Shown here: positions 49,719 through 59,472 of the stretch, one piece after another
Layout: the number at the start of each line of letters is the position of its first letter
Numbering within the stretch: the first letter of the stretch is position 1
Source of the DNA: Gammaproteobacteria bacterium
GTDB taxonomy: Bacteria > Pseudomonadota > Gammaproteobacteria > Xanthomonadales > Marinicellaceae
Assembly (NCBI GenBank): GCA_030430025.1
Contig: JAUIGR010000003.1
Location: forward strand, 1-64,000
Length of the DNA stretch: 64,000 nt
Direction of reading: 5' to 3'
Translations under genes and position numbers: made by a program
Notes under the pieces: model-generated
The model's database searches: none
Told to the model about the DNA's origin: nothing
The model's input: only the letters and a program-made list of their open reading frames with translations

Positions 49719-51905
49719 ATGAAACTTGTTTTAGCCAGTTTGGTTATCATGTCATTATTGGCTTGTAATGGAGATAATCAAGCCATACCTGGAGTGATTG
49801 AACGAATTCAAACCAGTAAAGATAATATCCTTATGAAACCTTTTGATGGCAGTATTGTTGAACCCAAAGCAAAAAAAATTGAACATGTTTGGAAACAACA
49901 TGGTCACCAGCGCGTTGACCATTATCACTGGCTCAGGGACGACACCAGAAAAGATGAAGAAGTGCTCGGTTATTTGAATACTGAAAACGATTATTACCAG
50001 GCACAATTATCAAATCAGGATCATTTAACAGATAAAATTTTCAAGGAAATCACTGGGCGAATTGTTCAGAATGATGAGTCAGTGCCTTACCGGTTGGGTG
50101 AATATTGGTATTATTCACGTTTTATGGCAGGTCAAGAATATCCAGTTTATGCTCGTAAAAAAGGAAGTTTGGAAGACAGTGAAGAAGTGATTTTGGACGT
50201 TAACTTGTTGGCCAGTGGGCATGCTTATTATCAAAGTAATAATCAAAAGGTCAGCCCCAATCATCAGATTCTGGCGTATTCTGAAGATACTGTGTCAAGG
50301 CGTCAGTACAAGTTATTCTTTAAAAATTTGACTACAGGTGAGTTGCTGCCTGATGTGATTGAAAACACCACGGGCTCTGTGGCATGGGCTAAAGACAATA
50401 AAACAATGTTTTATACTCGTAAACACCCCACCACCTTGTTGCCGTATCAGGTTTATCGACATGTTTTGGGTACACCTATCAGTGATGATGTGCTGGTGTA
50501 TGAAGAGCCTGATAACACATTTTATATTGCCTGTTATACCTCACGTTCTGGTGATTACATCATGATTCAATCTAGTGCGACCACCCTGTCAGAGGTTCGT
50601 TATTTGGCTGCAGACAATCCAAGTGGCGAATTTAAACCGGTGTTATTAAGAGAAAAAGATCACGAATATGAAGTGGAAGATTTCAATGGCGATTTTATTA
50701 TGACTACCAATTGGAACGCCAAAAACTTTCGCATCATGAAAGTATCTATTGGAGAGAGTGCTAATAAAGACAACTGGCAGGAAGTGGTTGCCCATGACGA
50801 TGAAACTCTGATTTATGGTGTTGAGACTTTTAAAGACTGGTTGGTGGTTGATCAGCGCGCTGGTGGTTTGAAACATATTAAGGCTGTTAATTGGAAAACG
50901 GGTGAAAGTAAGGTGCTGGATTCGGATGAAGCAGCCTATACCATGTGGACTGGTTATAATCCAGAGCAAAATCACAATAAACTGAGATATACCTATGACA
51001 GTTTAACTCAGTTAGGAAGTGATTATGAAATAGACTTGAATACTGATGAAAGAACATTACTCAAACAGGATAAAATTAATGGTCAATATGATCCATCTCA
51101 GTACCGATCTGAGCGTTTTGAAATTGTAGCCAGAGATGGTGCTTTGGTTCCTGTTTCATTGGTTTATCGGAAGGATGCGGGTGAGTTGAATAAACTGCCA
51201 CTGTTGGTTTATGGCTATGGCTCTTATGGAGCATCAATTGACCCGAGATTTTCATTCAGTCGATTGTCTTTGCTTGATCGAGGGTTTATTTTCGCCATTG
51301 CCCATATTCGTGGTTCCCAGGCCAAGGGACGTGGTTGGTATGAAGACGGTAAAATGTTCAATAAGAAAAATACCTTTACTGATTTCATAGATGTGACAAA
51401 GGGGTTGTTGATTAAGGGTTATGGTGACGATCAACGTGTTTATGGTTGGGGTGGTTCGGCCGGAGGCCTGTTGATTGGTGCTGTGGCTAATATGAATGGT
51501 ATGTTGTATCACGGCTTAATTGCTGATGTACCTTTTGTTGATGTGGTGACCACTATGTTGGATGAAGACATTCCACTCACTACCGGTGAATTTGATGAGT
51601 GGGGTAACCCCCAAAATAAAGATTCTTATGATTATATGTTGTCTTATTCTCCTTATGACCAGGTGAAAGCACAGGATTATCCTCATATGTTGATCACCAC
51701 TGGTTTACATGATTCGCAGGTACAGTATTGGGAACCAGCCAAATGGGCGGCCAAGCTGCGTGAATTGAAGACCGACAACAATGTATTGTTGCTTCGTACC
51801 AATATGGAGACTGGGCATGGGGGGGCTTCGGGACGATTTGCGATTCATAAAGAAACGGCTCAGGATTATACTTTCCTATTGAAATTGGCTGGTATCACCG
51901 AATAA
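49719..51905 (+). CDS. ptrB: Oligopeptidase B-like S9 peptidase, lipoprotein
   Basis: A 728-aa protein with a lipoprotein signal (lipobox 'SLLAC', Cys16), so it is probably in the periplasm or outer membrane rather than cytosolic like E. coli PtrB. The beta-propeller region (about 110-450) begins after 'HYHWLRDDTRKDEEVLGYL'. The alpha/beta-hydrolase domain (about 470-728) carries Ser in 'YGWGGSAGGLLIG' (about 580), Asp in 'TGLHDSQVQYWEP' (about 665) and His in 'METGHGGASGRF' (about 700). It cuts peptides after basic residues in characterised relatives. It converges on the metalloprotease gene. Confidence 0.93.
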   Translation: MKLVLASLVIMSLLACNGDNQAIPGVIERIQTSKDNILMKPFDGSIVEPKAKKIEHVWKQHGHQRVDHYHWLRDDTRKDEEVLGYLNTENDYYQAQLSNQDHLTDKIFKEITGRIVQNDESVPYRLGEYWYYSRFMAGQEYPVYARKKGSLEDSEEVILDVNLLASGHAYYQSNNQKVSPNHQILAYSEDTVSRRQYKLFFKNLTTGELLPDVIENTTGSVAWAKDNKTMFYTRKHPTTLLPYQVYRHVLGTPISDDVLVYEEPDNTFYIACYTSRSGDYIMIQSSATTLSEVRYLAADNPSGEFKPVLLREKDHEYEVEDFNGDFIMTTNWNAKNFRIMKVSIGESANKDNWQEVVAHDDETLIYGVETFKDWLVVDQRAGGLKHIKAVNWKTGESKVLDSDEAAYTMWTGYNPEQNHNKLRYTYDSLTQLGSDYEIDLNTDERTLLKQDKINGQYDPSQYRSERFEIVARDGALVPVSLVYRKDAGELNKLPLLVYGYGSYGASIDPRFSFSRLSLLDRGFIFAIAHIRGSQAKGRGWYEDGKMFNKKNTFTDFIDVTKGLLIKGYGDDQRVYGWGGSAGGLLIGAVANMNGMLYHGLIADVPFVDVVTTMLDEDIPLTTGEFDEWGNPQNKDSYDYMLSYSPYDQVKAQDYPHMLITTGLHDSQVQYWEPAKWAAKLRELKTDNNVLLLRTNMETGHGGASGRFAIHKETAQDYTFLLKLAGITE

Positions 51906-51928
51906 ACAAAACGGTTCCGTAGGGTGCA

Positions 51929-51982
51929 AAAAACCTAGCCCAAATATTTCATCAATCAACGAAATTTTGGACTAGGGTTTTT
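51929..51982. terminator. Bidirectional terminator between two convergent peptidase genes
   Basis: An imperfect long inverted repeat (AAAAACCTAGCCCAAA...TTTC pairing with GAAATTTTGGACTAGGGTTT) with A-rich and T-rich ends, serving ptrB on plus and the metalloprotease on minus. Confidence 0.75.
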
Positions 51983-51983
51983 A

Positions 51984-54900
51984 TTATCTGGGGCGAACAG
52001 GTTCGGAGGAAAATCGCATCAAGGGAACATCATTGAGCTGCCAGCTACCGGACAATGGTGCTGGCCAGTTAATCATGCTGTCCCAATCACCGCTGGCACT
52101 GAAGTTCATATCCATAAAGCCAGTTGTTGTGATATCGAAACTAGATACATCACCACAACCAGGACATAAGGTGTCGCTGGTCACGTAGAGCATATTGAAA
52201 TGCAAAGGTGATGCGCCAATGACAGGTTCACTGGCGATCCAGCGAGGTATGCCATTGTTGTCGTAAAGAAAAGCGATGGCGACAGATGTTTCGCCCACTG
52301 TGGCCAGGCTGATTCCCCAACCAGGACCATCAGCTCGACCCCATAGACCAGTATAATTATTGATTTCAGGGTCACCGTTGAAGGGGTGCCATTGAATCAA
52401 TTCTTCACCGCTGACATTATTAATTGTCCAGAACACTTGAGCTTGTCTTTCATTGAGGAAATTAATATTGAGTGTGCCGACTTCGGTAATAACAACCGAA
52501 TCAATATTTATCTGTGTTGTTTTTAGTAATATCGACTGGTATTGAAAACCATTTAAATCACCGGAACTGCCATACCAAGTAGGAAGGCCATGATCATCAA
52601 AAGTGTACCAGATAATGTTCAATCTATTGCCCACAATTTCTATATCAAAGCCACGGCCAATGGTTTCGCTGGCATACCACTGTCCTGCATTGGGCTGCAT
52701 AACTTTCGCCTCATCGTGGTGAAAGCGGTCTTGAAGACTGGGAATGGCCAATAGCTTATGGGGCTGATTCAAACCCTGACCATCGATGAGAACACCTGTG
52801 TATGCTCCTGTGACTGAATCAAATTTGTGAATTTTATCATCATTTTGTGTCGCTACGTAAAGGTGTTCGTCGATGAGTGTCATGCCAGTGGGGTTACCGA
52901 GGTTCAGCAATCTGAGGTCAACAAATATAGATTGAAAATGTCCAGAAGCATCATATTTCAGTAATTGCTTTCTTTGGTAGTCAGAAATCAAAATGGAATC
53001 ATCTGCTAATATTTGCATGTCCAATGCTTCCTTCAATCCAGGATTTCCTGGTTGACTGATGGATGTGAAACCACCCTCAAAGTCGCCGCGATACAGTCGC
53101 CCATTTAATCCTAATAGCAGATAGTCATCTGAATATTCAATGTCAATTAATGATTCTATCAGGTCTTCATCTACTGTTACTTGGATGTCTCCAGTATGTA
53201 TGATCTTTAATGGATTTTGGTCATCAAAAAGACTGAGTTTTCCTTGATCAAATATTGAAACAACTAATTCTGCTGAATGTCTTTTAAATATTGCGGTAGG
53301 AAATCCAGTACCCAAAACCGTTTGGTCTGAGTGAAAAGGAGGTTCTGCATAGGGCGGAATTAGCATCCTTGAACCATTCCTTTGCATCATGTTTTTACGT
53401 TTTACCCCACTGCTTGATGTGTAATACAGCAAGTGCCGGTCTTTATCGTAACTGAGATCAGTTTGGAAAGTAATGAGTCCATCACTGGGTAATACTTCCA
53501 TACCCAATGAACGACCTGTTTGTGCATCAAAACGCAAAATGCGATTGTCTCCTGTATTGACCACCAAAAGGTCATAAGCTTGGCTGACATCAGTATAGCC
53601 GTCATTGTCATCGTCTTGATCACTGAAATCACCCATGCCATCGCCATCATAGTCTTGCTGTTCACTGGCATCATCAGGAAAGGCATCAGTATGATCACCT
53701 ACCCCATCAAAATCTCCATCTGCATATTCACTTTGATCATATGGAAATGCATCATTTTCATCTGAAACAAGGTCATCGTCGTCGTCGTTGTCCGTGTTGT
53801 TACCCACACCATCTGAATCATGATCAAATTGTTCATTTGGGTTGTTAGGGAAGGCATCTGTGTTATCACCGACACCATCACCATCACTATCTTGTTGTTC
53901 ATTGGCATCAAATGGGAAGGCATCCTCCCAATCAATGACGCCATCATCATCAAAGTCACGCTGGCTGCGTTGATAACTGTCAGGGTGGGGCGCAGAACTG
54001 ATACTCGGTTGGTAAGCTGAGACAATGGGTATAACTGACTGAATGACGAAAGTATTGTTGCTGGGCTCATCACCTGTGGCAGTGCCGCAGGCGTAACCAC
54101 CACAGGTTAATGATGGATTAGAAAACATAGGTAGACGTTTGCTGCGGTTATCTTGTCCTGTTCCAAAAGAACCCATCACTGTATTGAATTGATACAGTTT
54201 AACAAATGCAGATCCTTGAGATAGGAATGAGCCACCTCCTTGTCCATATTGATGTGCAGCACCTAAATTATGGCCGATTTCGTGCACAAAAACCTGATCA
54301 GAGCATAAAGACCAACTACTCATCCCATCAGAAACCATATTGATGCCGTACGATGAATCAAAACCTTGTTCAGCAGCTGGATAGTAAGCTAAGCCGCAGT
54401 TACCGCGTGTCTCAATGTCATGTGGACGAATGGCTATGACGAGGTCAGCACCCAGTTCTGCTCTGAGTTGTGGTAAATTTTGTAAGCCTGAAATGGTTTC
54501 TATTCCTGACAGTGTCGATTGGATATGACCTAACATTTCGCTGTTGGCGTTATTCAAATTGTAGGAAACTTCATCTATGCCTACTATGCGAACAGCCAGA
54601 TCTAATCCAGAATTGGCGAAAGTTTGGTTGGCAACGTGAGCGTAATGGTCCATTCGATCAGTCATCAAGGTGCCAGGATAACGCAGGGCCAAAGCCCGGT
54701 CATGGATGATCAGGACATTAAGGGTGTTGCTTGCTGATTTGGTATTCGGCTGCGTGTTAAATGGGGTAATTGAGTTGGCATGATTGGTTCCACAGCGATC
54801 AGTTATCAAGTGCTCTTTGGGCAACTCGATCAACCACATGCCACTGGCTTCAGTTGTTAAACGGTAGTGTTTGCCTTGATGATGCCAGTCACCAAAAATA

Positions 54901-55160
54901 CTGTTTTGGCCCAAGGTGACATTCAAGTAACCATAGTCATTCTGGGTTTCAAAGCTGATGTTTTGAGGTGTTTTTTTTGCGGTCGTAGGAATGTCAAATA
55001 CCGCTTGGTTAATCGGCAGCGATAGCTGTTGTGGTGACGACTTAAGTGAGTTAATCGATAATGAATGGTATGAGGTTTCGGGTAAACCTGGATACGATTG
55101 GAGTTTCAGTCCCCAAGCACTCCCAGGAACAAGTACTAACATAATCAACAATATTAACAT
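51984..55160 (-). CDS. Secreted reprolysin-like metalloprotease with thrombospondin-3 repeats
   Basis: A 1058-aa exported protein with a signal peptide (residues 1-17). The metalloprotease domain (about 145-390) has zinc site 'HEIGHNLGAAH' (about 292-302). Asp-rich thrombospondin type 3 repeats (about 395-520, 'DSDGDGVGDNTDAFPNNPNE' and relatives) should bind calcium. A region of about 540-835 looks like a propeller ('LLVVNTGDNRILRFDAQTG', 'LYVATQNDDKIHKFDSVTGA'). The C-terminal two repeats (about 845-950 and 950-1050) share 'G.WY/W......G.G....' and 'P.WY/WI' ('GQWYASETIGRGFDIEI', 'GLWGRADGPGWGISLA'). It is a likely T2SS cargo, though that is inferred. Confidence 0.9.
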   Translation of the reverse strand: MLILLIMLVLVPGSAWGLKLQSYPGLPETSYHSLSINSLKSSPQQLSLPINQAVFDIPTTAKKTPQNISFETQNDYGYLNVTLGQNSIFGDWHHQGKHYRLTTEASGMWLIELPKEHLITDRCGTNHANSITPFNTQPNTKSASNTLNVLIIHDRALALRYPGTLMTDRMDHYAHVANQTFANSGLDLAVRIVGIDEVSYNLNNANSEMLGHIQSTLSGIETISGLQNLPQLRAELGADLVIAIRPHDIETRGNCGLAYYPAAEQGFDSSYGINMVSDGMSSWSLCSDQVFVHEIGHNLGAAHQYGQGGGSFLSQGSAFVKLYQFNTVMGSFGTGQDNRSKRLPMFSNPSLTCGGYACGTATGDEPSNNTFVIQSVIPIVSAYQPSISSAPHPDSYQRSQRDFDDDGVIDWEDAFPFDANEQQDSDGDGVGDNTDAFPNNPNEQFDHDSDGVGNNTDNDDDDDLVSDENDAFPYDQSEYADGDFDGVGDHTDAFPDDASEQQDYDGDGMGDFSDQDDDNDGYTDVSQAYDLLVVNTGDNRILRFDAQTGRSLGMEVLPSDGLITFQTDLSYDKDRHLLYYTSSSGVKRKNMMQRNGSRMLIPPYAEPPFHSDQTVLGTGFPTAIFKRHSAELVVSIFDQGKLSLFDDQNPLKIIHTGDIQVTVDEDLIESLIDIEYSDDYLLLGLNGRLYRGDFEGGFTSISQPGNPGLKEALDMQILADDSILISDYQRKQLLKYDASGHFQSIFVDLRLLNLGNPTGMTLIDEHLYVATQNDDKIHKFDSVTGAYTGVLIDGQGLNQPHKLLAIPSLQDRFHHDEAKVMQPNAGQWYASETIGRGFDIEIVGNRLNIIWYTFDDHGLPTWYGSSGDLNGFQYQSILLKTTQINIDSVVITEVGTLNINFLNERQAQVFWTINNVSGEELIQWHPFNGDPEINNYTGLWGRADGPGWGISLATVGETSVAIAFLYDNNGIPRWIASEPVIGASPLHFNMLYVTSDTLCPGCGDVSSFDITTTGFMDMNFSASGDWDSMINWPAPLSGSWQLNDVPLMRFSSEPVRPR

Positions 55161-55221
55161 GCAGTGAACTCCGAATTTTTAATCATTTTATCAAAACTCA
55201 AGACTGAATTCATCGCAATGG

Positions 55222-55250
55222 TTCCTATAGCCATAGGGCTTTTGTATAAT
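55222..55250 (+). promoter_or_regulatory. Candidate promoter of glyQS
   Basis: A consensus -10 TATAAT stands at 55245-55250 with a weak -35 TTCCTA at 55222-55227 (17-bp spacing), 26 nt ahead of the glyQ ATG. Confidence 0.5.
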
Positions 55251-55275
55251 CGCAGCTTTTATCTGCCGGTTGATT

Positions 55276-56184
55276 ATGGATAACGATGACAAACTGCTCA
55301 CATTTCAAGAGCTGATATTAAAATTACAACAATTTTGGGCCGAAAATGGCTGTGTCATTATTCAACCTCTTGATTTGGAAGTCGGTGCTGGTACCTTCCA
55401 TCCTGCTACTTTTCTTCGTTCTATTGGCCCTGAACCCTGGAACAGTGCTTATGTACAGCCATGCCGTAGACCCACTGATGGTAGATATGGCGAGAATCCT
55501 AACCGCTTGCAACATTATTATCAGTTTCAAGTGGTACTGAAACCTTCACCAGATAACATCCAGCAGTTGTACCTGGAATCCCTGAGAGCCATCGGTATTG
55601 ATACCCTTGAGCATGACGTTCGATTCATCGAGGACAACTGGGAATCACCAACCCTCGGTGCCTGGGGACTGGGTTGGGAAGTGTGGCTGAATGGTATGGA
55701 AGTGACGCAATTTACTTACTTTCAGCAAGTTGGCGGTTTGGAATGCAAACCGGTGATGGGTGAGATCACTTACGGTTTGGAGCGTTTAGCGATGTATTTA
55801 CAGAATAAGGACAGTATTTTTGATTTGGTATGGGCTGAAACCCCTAATGGTATAGTTACTTATGGTGATGTTTATCACCAAAATGAAGTGGAGCAGTCGG
55901 CTTATAACTTTGAACATGCCAATTTACCCGAATTATTCAGAGCGTTTAATGAAGCCGAGCAAGATTGTTTGGATTTGATTGACAAAAAATTACCTTTGCC
56001 AGCTTATGAAAAAGCGTTGAAAGCATCACATTTATTTAACTTGCTTGATGCTCGTAAAGCCATCAGTGTAACAGAGCGTCAACAGTTTATCCTGAAGGTC
56101 AGAAATATGTCTAAGTTGGTGGCAGATATGTATTATCAATCACGAGAAGCGCTGGGTTTTCCAGGTTGTCAGGAGTCGGAGTAA
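55276..56184 (+). CDS. glyQ: Glycine--tRNA ligase alpha subunit
   Basis: A 302-aa class II synthetase alpha subunit. Near-universal blocks include '[20 protein letters not shown]', '[20 protein letters not shown]', '[16 protein letters not shown]' and '[13 protein letters not shown]'. It charges tRNA-Gly as an alpha2-beta2 complex with GlyS. The ATG at 55276 is preferred over a TTG two codons earlier. glyS begins 3 nt after its stop. Confidence 0.98.
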   Translation: MDNDDKLLTFQELILKLQQFWAENGCVIIQPLDLEVGAGTFHPATFLRSIGPEPWNSAYVQPCRRPTDGRYGENPNRLQHYYQFQVVLKPSPDNIQQLYLESLRAIGIDTLEHDVRFIEDNWESPTLGAWGLGWEVWLNGMEVTQFTYFQQVGGLECKPVMGEITYGLERLAMYLQNKDSIFDLVWAETPNGIVTYGDVYHQNEVEQSAYNFEHANLPELFRAFNEAEQDCLDLIDKKLPLPAYEKALKASHLFNLLDARKAISVTERQQFILKVRNMSKLVADMYYQSREALGFPGCQESE

Positions 56185-56187
56185 AGC

Positions 56188-58275
56188 ATGGCAGATATAT
56201 TATTTGAATTGGGCTGTGAAGAGCTACCTCCCAAAGCATTGTACGGATTATCTAAAGCCTTGTTTGATGAGGTTTGTGCTCAACTGAGTGAAAAAGGCTT
56301 TGCTTTTGCTGAAGATTCTCGTTGGTATGCTTCACCACGACGTTTGGCTTTCATATTGCGTGATATTAGTGAGCAACTGCCCGATCAGCAGGTGGAGAAA
56401 CGCGGACCCTCAGTTCAAGCAGCTTTTGATGATTTAGGCCAGCCGAAACCAGCGGCCATTGGTTTTGCTCGTTCAGTGGGTGCCGAAGTTGGCGATTTAC
56501 AAACACTCAGCACAGAAAAAGGAGATTATCTGGTTTATCAGGTTGTCGAGAAAGGGCTGAATATTAATGCCTTGTTACCTGAAATTATTGGTCGGTCAAT
56601 CAAAAAAATGCCCATTCCCAAGCCAATGCGCTGGGGGCGCAATGAATTTGCTTTTATCAGACCTGTCCATTGGTTGGTGTTGATGAATGGTGATGTTGTA
56701 ATACCTATGGGCCTGTTTGGTCATGACAGTGGCCGACGCACTCGAGGACATAGGTTTCACAATAATAATTGGCATGATATCCCGACAGCACTGGATTATC
56801 AGATTGTGTTACAGCAGGCCGATATCATGGTTGATCATTTAGAACGAGAGTTATTGATAAAAGAACAAGTACAGACCGCTGCAGCCCAAGTAGGAGGTAA
56901 GGCTTTGATCAATTCAGATCTGTTACAGGAAGTGGCCAGCATCACTGAAAAACCTGTGGCTGTTTTAGGTGATTTCTCAACTGATTTCTTGGAGGTGCCG
57001 AGAGAAGCCTTGATTTCCTCGATGGAAAAACATCAAAAATACTTTGCTATTGAAAATGAGCAAGGTCAATTGATGCCGCATTTTGTGGCTATGGCTAATA
57101 TCAATTCATCGAACCCCAGTGCGGTGAAACAAGGTTTCGAAAAAGTCATCACGCCACGCCTGGCTGATGCCCGTTTTTTCTGGGACAAAGATCGGGCCAG
57201 AAGTTTAGAGAAAAATATTCCCTTGTTGGAAAAAATGATCTTTGAAAAATCATTGGGAACCATTGCTGATAAGACCAAACGCATCGCCAAATTGATGCAA
57301 TGGCTGCAGCCCCAACTGGGTTTTGATGTTGATGAGGCTGAGCGTGCTGCCAAGTTGATGAAGTCAGATTTGATGAGTGATATGGTCGATGAATTTCCGG
57401 ATTTGCAGGGCTTGATGGGTGGTTATTATGCTGCAGCACAAGGGGAATCTGAAGAAGTGGCCATTGCCATTCGCGATCAGTATTTACCGAAGTTTGTTGG
57501 TGATGCATTACCAGAAACTGTATTAGGTCAGGCGCTGTCAATTGCCGACAAAATGGATACCTTGTGTGGTATTTTCGCGGTAGGTAAGAAGCCCTCGGGT
57601 TCGAAAGACCCTTTTGCCTTACGCCGAGCTGCTTTGGGTGTGATTCATATTCTTAAAGATAAATCACTGCCTTTGAATTATGATGATCTGATTGAAAAAG
57701 CCATTGAAGGTATCGAAAAAAATTGCAATATGACAATTGCGGATGAAGTAAGGGTAGATGTGCGTATGTTTTTTACTGAAAGGCTGCGCAACCAGTTTAT
57801 CAAGATGGGGTATTCACATGATGTATTCAGTGCTGTAAAGACATTGGCTGTCAGAATCATAGCTGATATTGAACCACGTTTGTTAGCTACGGAAAAGTTT
57901 AAAAAACAACCGTATGCCAGATCTTTGATTGAAGCTGAAAAACGAGCCATGAATATTGTCGGAAAGGCTAATCTTGAGCACAACCCATGTGAAATGAATG
58001 TTGATCCTGAGTTGTTTACGTCAGATTATGAACATAATTTATATCAGCAACTGACACAAATTTCAGATCAGTTTGCTCAATTGGTTAAAAATCAAGAATA
58101 TGATGAAGGATATCGTTTATTGTCGAGATTGGCAGCACCTTTGGATGAGTATTTTGAAAATGTAATGGTTAACACTGATGATGAGAACATTCGTCTCAAC
58201 AGGCTTGTTCAGCTGGCGAATTTCAGTAAATTAACAGCTTCGATTGCTGAATTATCTAATTTAGTTATAAACTGA
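56188..58275 (+). CDS. glyS: Glycine--tRNA ligase beta subunit
   Basis: A 695-aa protein that begins with the family start 'DILFELGCEELPPKALYGLS'. It contains 'RWYASPRRLAFILRD', 'PIPKPMRWGRNEFAFIRPVH', the HD-like block 'GEYYA'-type 'MGGYYAAAQGESEEVA' and 'KKPSGSKDPFALRRAALG', plus a C-terminal anticodon-binding region. Length matches the family. It is translationally linked to glyQ. Confidence 0.98.
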   Translation: MADILFELGCEELPPKALYGLSKALFDEVCAQLSEKGFAFAEDSRWYASPRRLAFILRDISEQLPDQQVEKRGPSVQAAFDDLGQPKPAAIGFARSVGAEVGDLQTLSTEKGDYLVYQVVEKGLNINALLPEIIGRSIKKMPIPKPMRWGRNEFAFIRPVHWLVLMNGDVVIPMGLFGHDSGRRTRGHRFHNNNWHDIPTALDYQIVLQQADIMVDHLERELLIKEQVQTAAAQVGGKALINSDLLQEVASITEKPVAVLGDFSTDFLEVPREALISSMEKHQKYFAIENEQGQLMPHFVAMANINSSNPSAVKQGFEKVITPRLADARFFWDKDRARSLEKNIPLLEKMIFEKSLGTIADKTKRIAKLMQWLQPQLGFDVDEAERAAKLMKSDLMSDMVDEFPDLQGLMGGYYAAAQGESEEVAIAIRDQYLPKFVGDALPETVLGQALSIADKMDTLCGIFAVGKKPSGSKDPFALRRAALGVIHILKDKSLPLNYDDLIEKAIEGIEKNCNMTIADEVRVDVRMFFTERLRNQFIKMGYSHDVFSAVKTLAVRIIADIEPRLLATEKFKKQPYARSLIEAEKRAMNIVGKANLEHNPCEMNVDPELFTSDYEHNLYQQLTQISDQFAQLVKNQEYDEGYRLLSRLAAPLDEYFENVMVNTDDENIRLNRLVQLANFSKLTASIAELSNLVIN

Positions 58276-58755
58276 CAAATACTGTATTTACCGAGTTGGT
58301 TTTGAAAGATTATCCTGAGTGTCCGGCGACATCATCAAAATCTCTCACATCGTATGGTTTTGTGGTTTTTAGTTCGCTATATCATATAGAGTGACTTTTC
58401 GCTCATCATTTAAGCTCTCATGATTCTGGTGCGTTTTTGTCATTTTTTCCTAAATGCACCAAGGGTTAGGTAATATAAATTTATTACAGGTTATATCAGT
58501 TGTCGGCCAGAAAACACCAGCAAAATCGCACTTTTGCGGTTAAGTTTTATTTGACCGAATCTGAAAAAGGCCAGGATGGACTTTTTCAGGATTGATTAAA
58601 TATTTTTTGTTGTCCAGTAGTGTTTAATTTCCTTTTAATATCAGTTATTTAAGTAATTTCATTTATAGATGGGCCAAATTTTAGTTAATTTTTTTTAATT
58701 TTTTTGAACCATTTCACAAAAAAAATACGATTGTATAAATAACAGGGGGAAAAAT
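58276..58755. other. Gene-free interval after glyS with dispersed repeat
   Basis: The 480 bp hold a weak hairpin (GGTGCGTTT at 58428-58436 with AAATGCACC at 58452-58460), the short copy of the dispersed repeat (58503-58593), and an AT-rich stretch ahead of the EAL gene. No ORF of interest is seen. Confidence 0.65.
58503..58593 (+). repeat. Dispersed hairpin-rich repeat, short copy
   Basis: This matches both ends of the element at 38604-38845 (opposite strand) but lacks its middle approximately 140 bp. Shared blocks are CGGCCAGAAAACA, CAGCAAAATCGCACTTTTGCG and CTGAAAAAGGCCAGGATGGA followed by CTTTTTCAGG. The final block is itself a hairpin (CTGAAAAAG / CTTTTTCAG) and could act as a terminator. 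Confidence 0.65.
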
Positions 58756-59472
58756 ATGATTATGCTACAAAAAAACAAACTAACATTTGACGATTTTATT
58801 TTCCAGAAGATTGTTAACTTTCAAGGTGAGCAAGACTGGGTGGAAATGCTTTATCGCCCAGTAAATAAGGAAAATTTTTCAGCTGAAACTTTTTTCAAAA
58901 AAATGTCCAGTAATGATCAATTACTTTTTGATATCGCAGCGCTAAAAATTGTAGCGAAGAAACAAAAAGCATCACCCGAAGTCCTGGTCAGTGTTAATAT
59001 TTCACCAGAAACGCTAAGCAATAACTTATTTTGGAATAAGGCTTATGAGTTGGTTTCCTGTGGGGATCTCAATCCAAGTAAATTATGTGTAGAAGTATTA
59101 GAAAGTGGTAGTTTGAGGGATCTAACTTCTTATCAAATCAAAGCCATTTCGTCATTAAGAGCTCAAGGTATGAAACTAGCCCTTGATGATTTTGGTAATG
59201 GTGTTGCTCACTGGGAATTGTTGAAGCATGATTTAGTTGACATTGTTAAAATTCCCAACAACAAAGTTAATAATGAGACTGCTTTAACCTCAAGTCCACA
59301 GAAATTTTTGACATCGTTGGTTACTTTTGCTGATTCGTTGGGTCTGACCACTGTTCTGGAAGGGATAGAAACCCATGATGACTTGGAAGAGGGAGTACAG
59401 TTTGGTTGTCACAATTTCCAAGGTTTTTTGTTTTCAGGATCATCTGAGAGGCAATCGGTAGACAGTTTTTAA
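58756..59472 (+). CDS. EAL-domain protein (cyclic-di-GMP phosphodiesterase or sensor)
   Basis: A 238-aa stand-alone EAL domain. Motifs in order are 'WVEMLYRP' (EAL position reads EML), 'VSVNISPETL' (metal Asn), 'LCVEVLES' (metal Glu), 'LALDDFGNG' (DDFG), 'VKIPNNK' (canonical KID reads KIP), 'VLEGIETHDDL' (EGVE-like) and 'QGFLFS'. Most metal-binding and catalytic residues are kept, so activity is possible. There is no sensory domain or membrane segment. 'ggggg' lies 6 nt ahead of the ATG. It appears monocistronic. Confidence 0.88.
   Translation: MIMLQKNKLTFDDFIFQKIVNFQGEQDWVEMLYRPVNKENFSAETFFKKMSSNDQLLFDIAALKIVAKKQKASPEVLVSVNISPETLSNNLFWNKAYELVSCGDLNPSKLCVEVLESGSLRDLTSYQIKAISSLRAQGMKLALDDFGNGVAHWELLKHDLVDIVKIPNNKVNNETALTSSPQKFLTSLVTFADSLGLTTVLEGIETHDDLEEGVQFGCHNFQGFLFSGSSERQSVDSF

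Noticed and set aside
53580-53960. Short near-repeats resembling a CRISPR-like array
   Set aside because: They are in-frame codons of Asp-rich thrombospondin-3 repeats in the metalloprotease; spacing and sequence vary and no spacers of fixed length occur.
53402-54103. Several ORFs of 66-134 codons on both strands within the metalloprotease gene
   Set aside because: They arise from the low-complexity repeat codons and give no recognisable protein.
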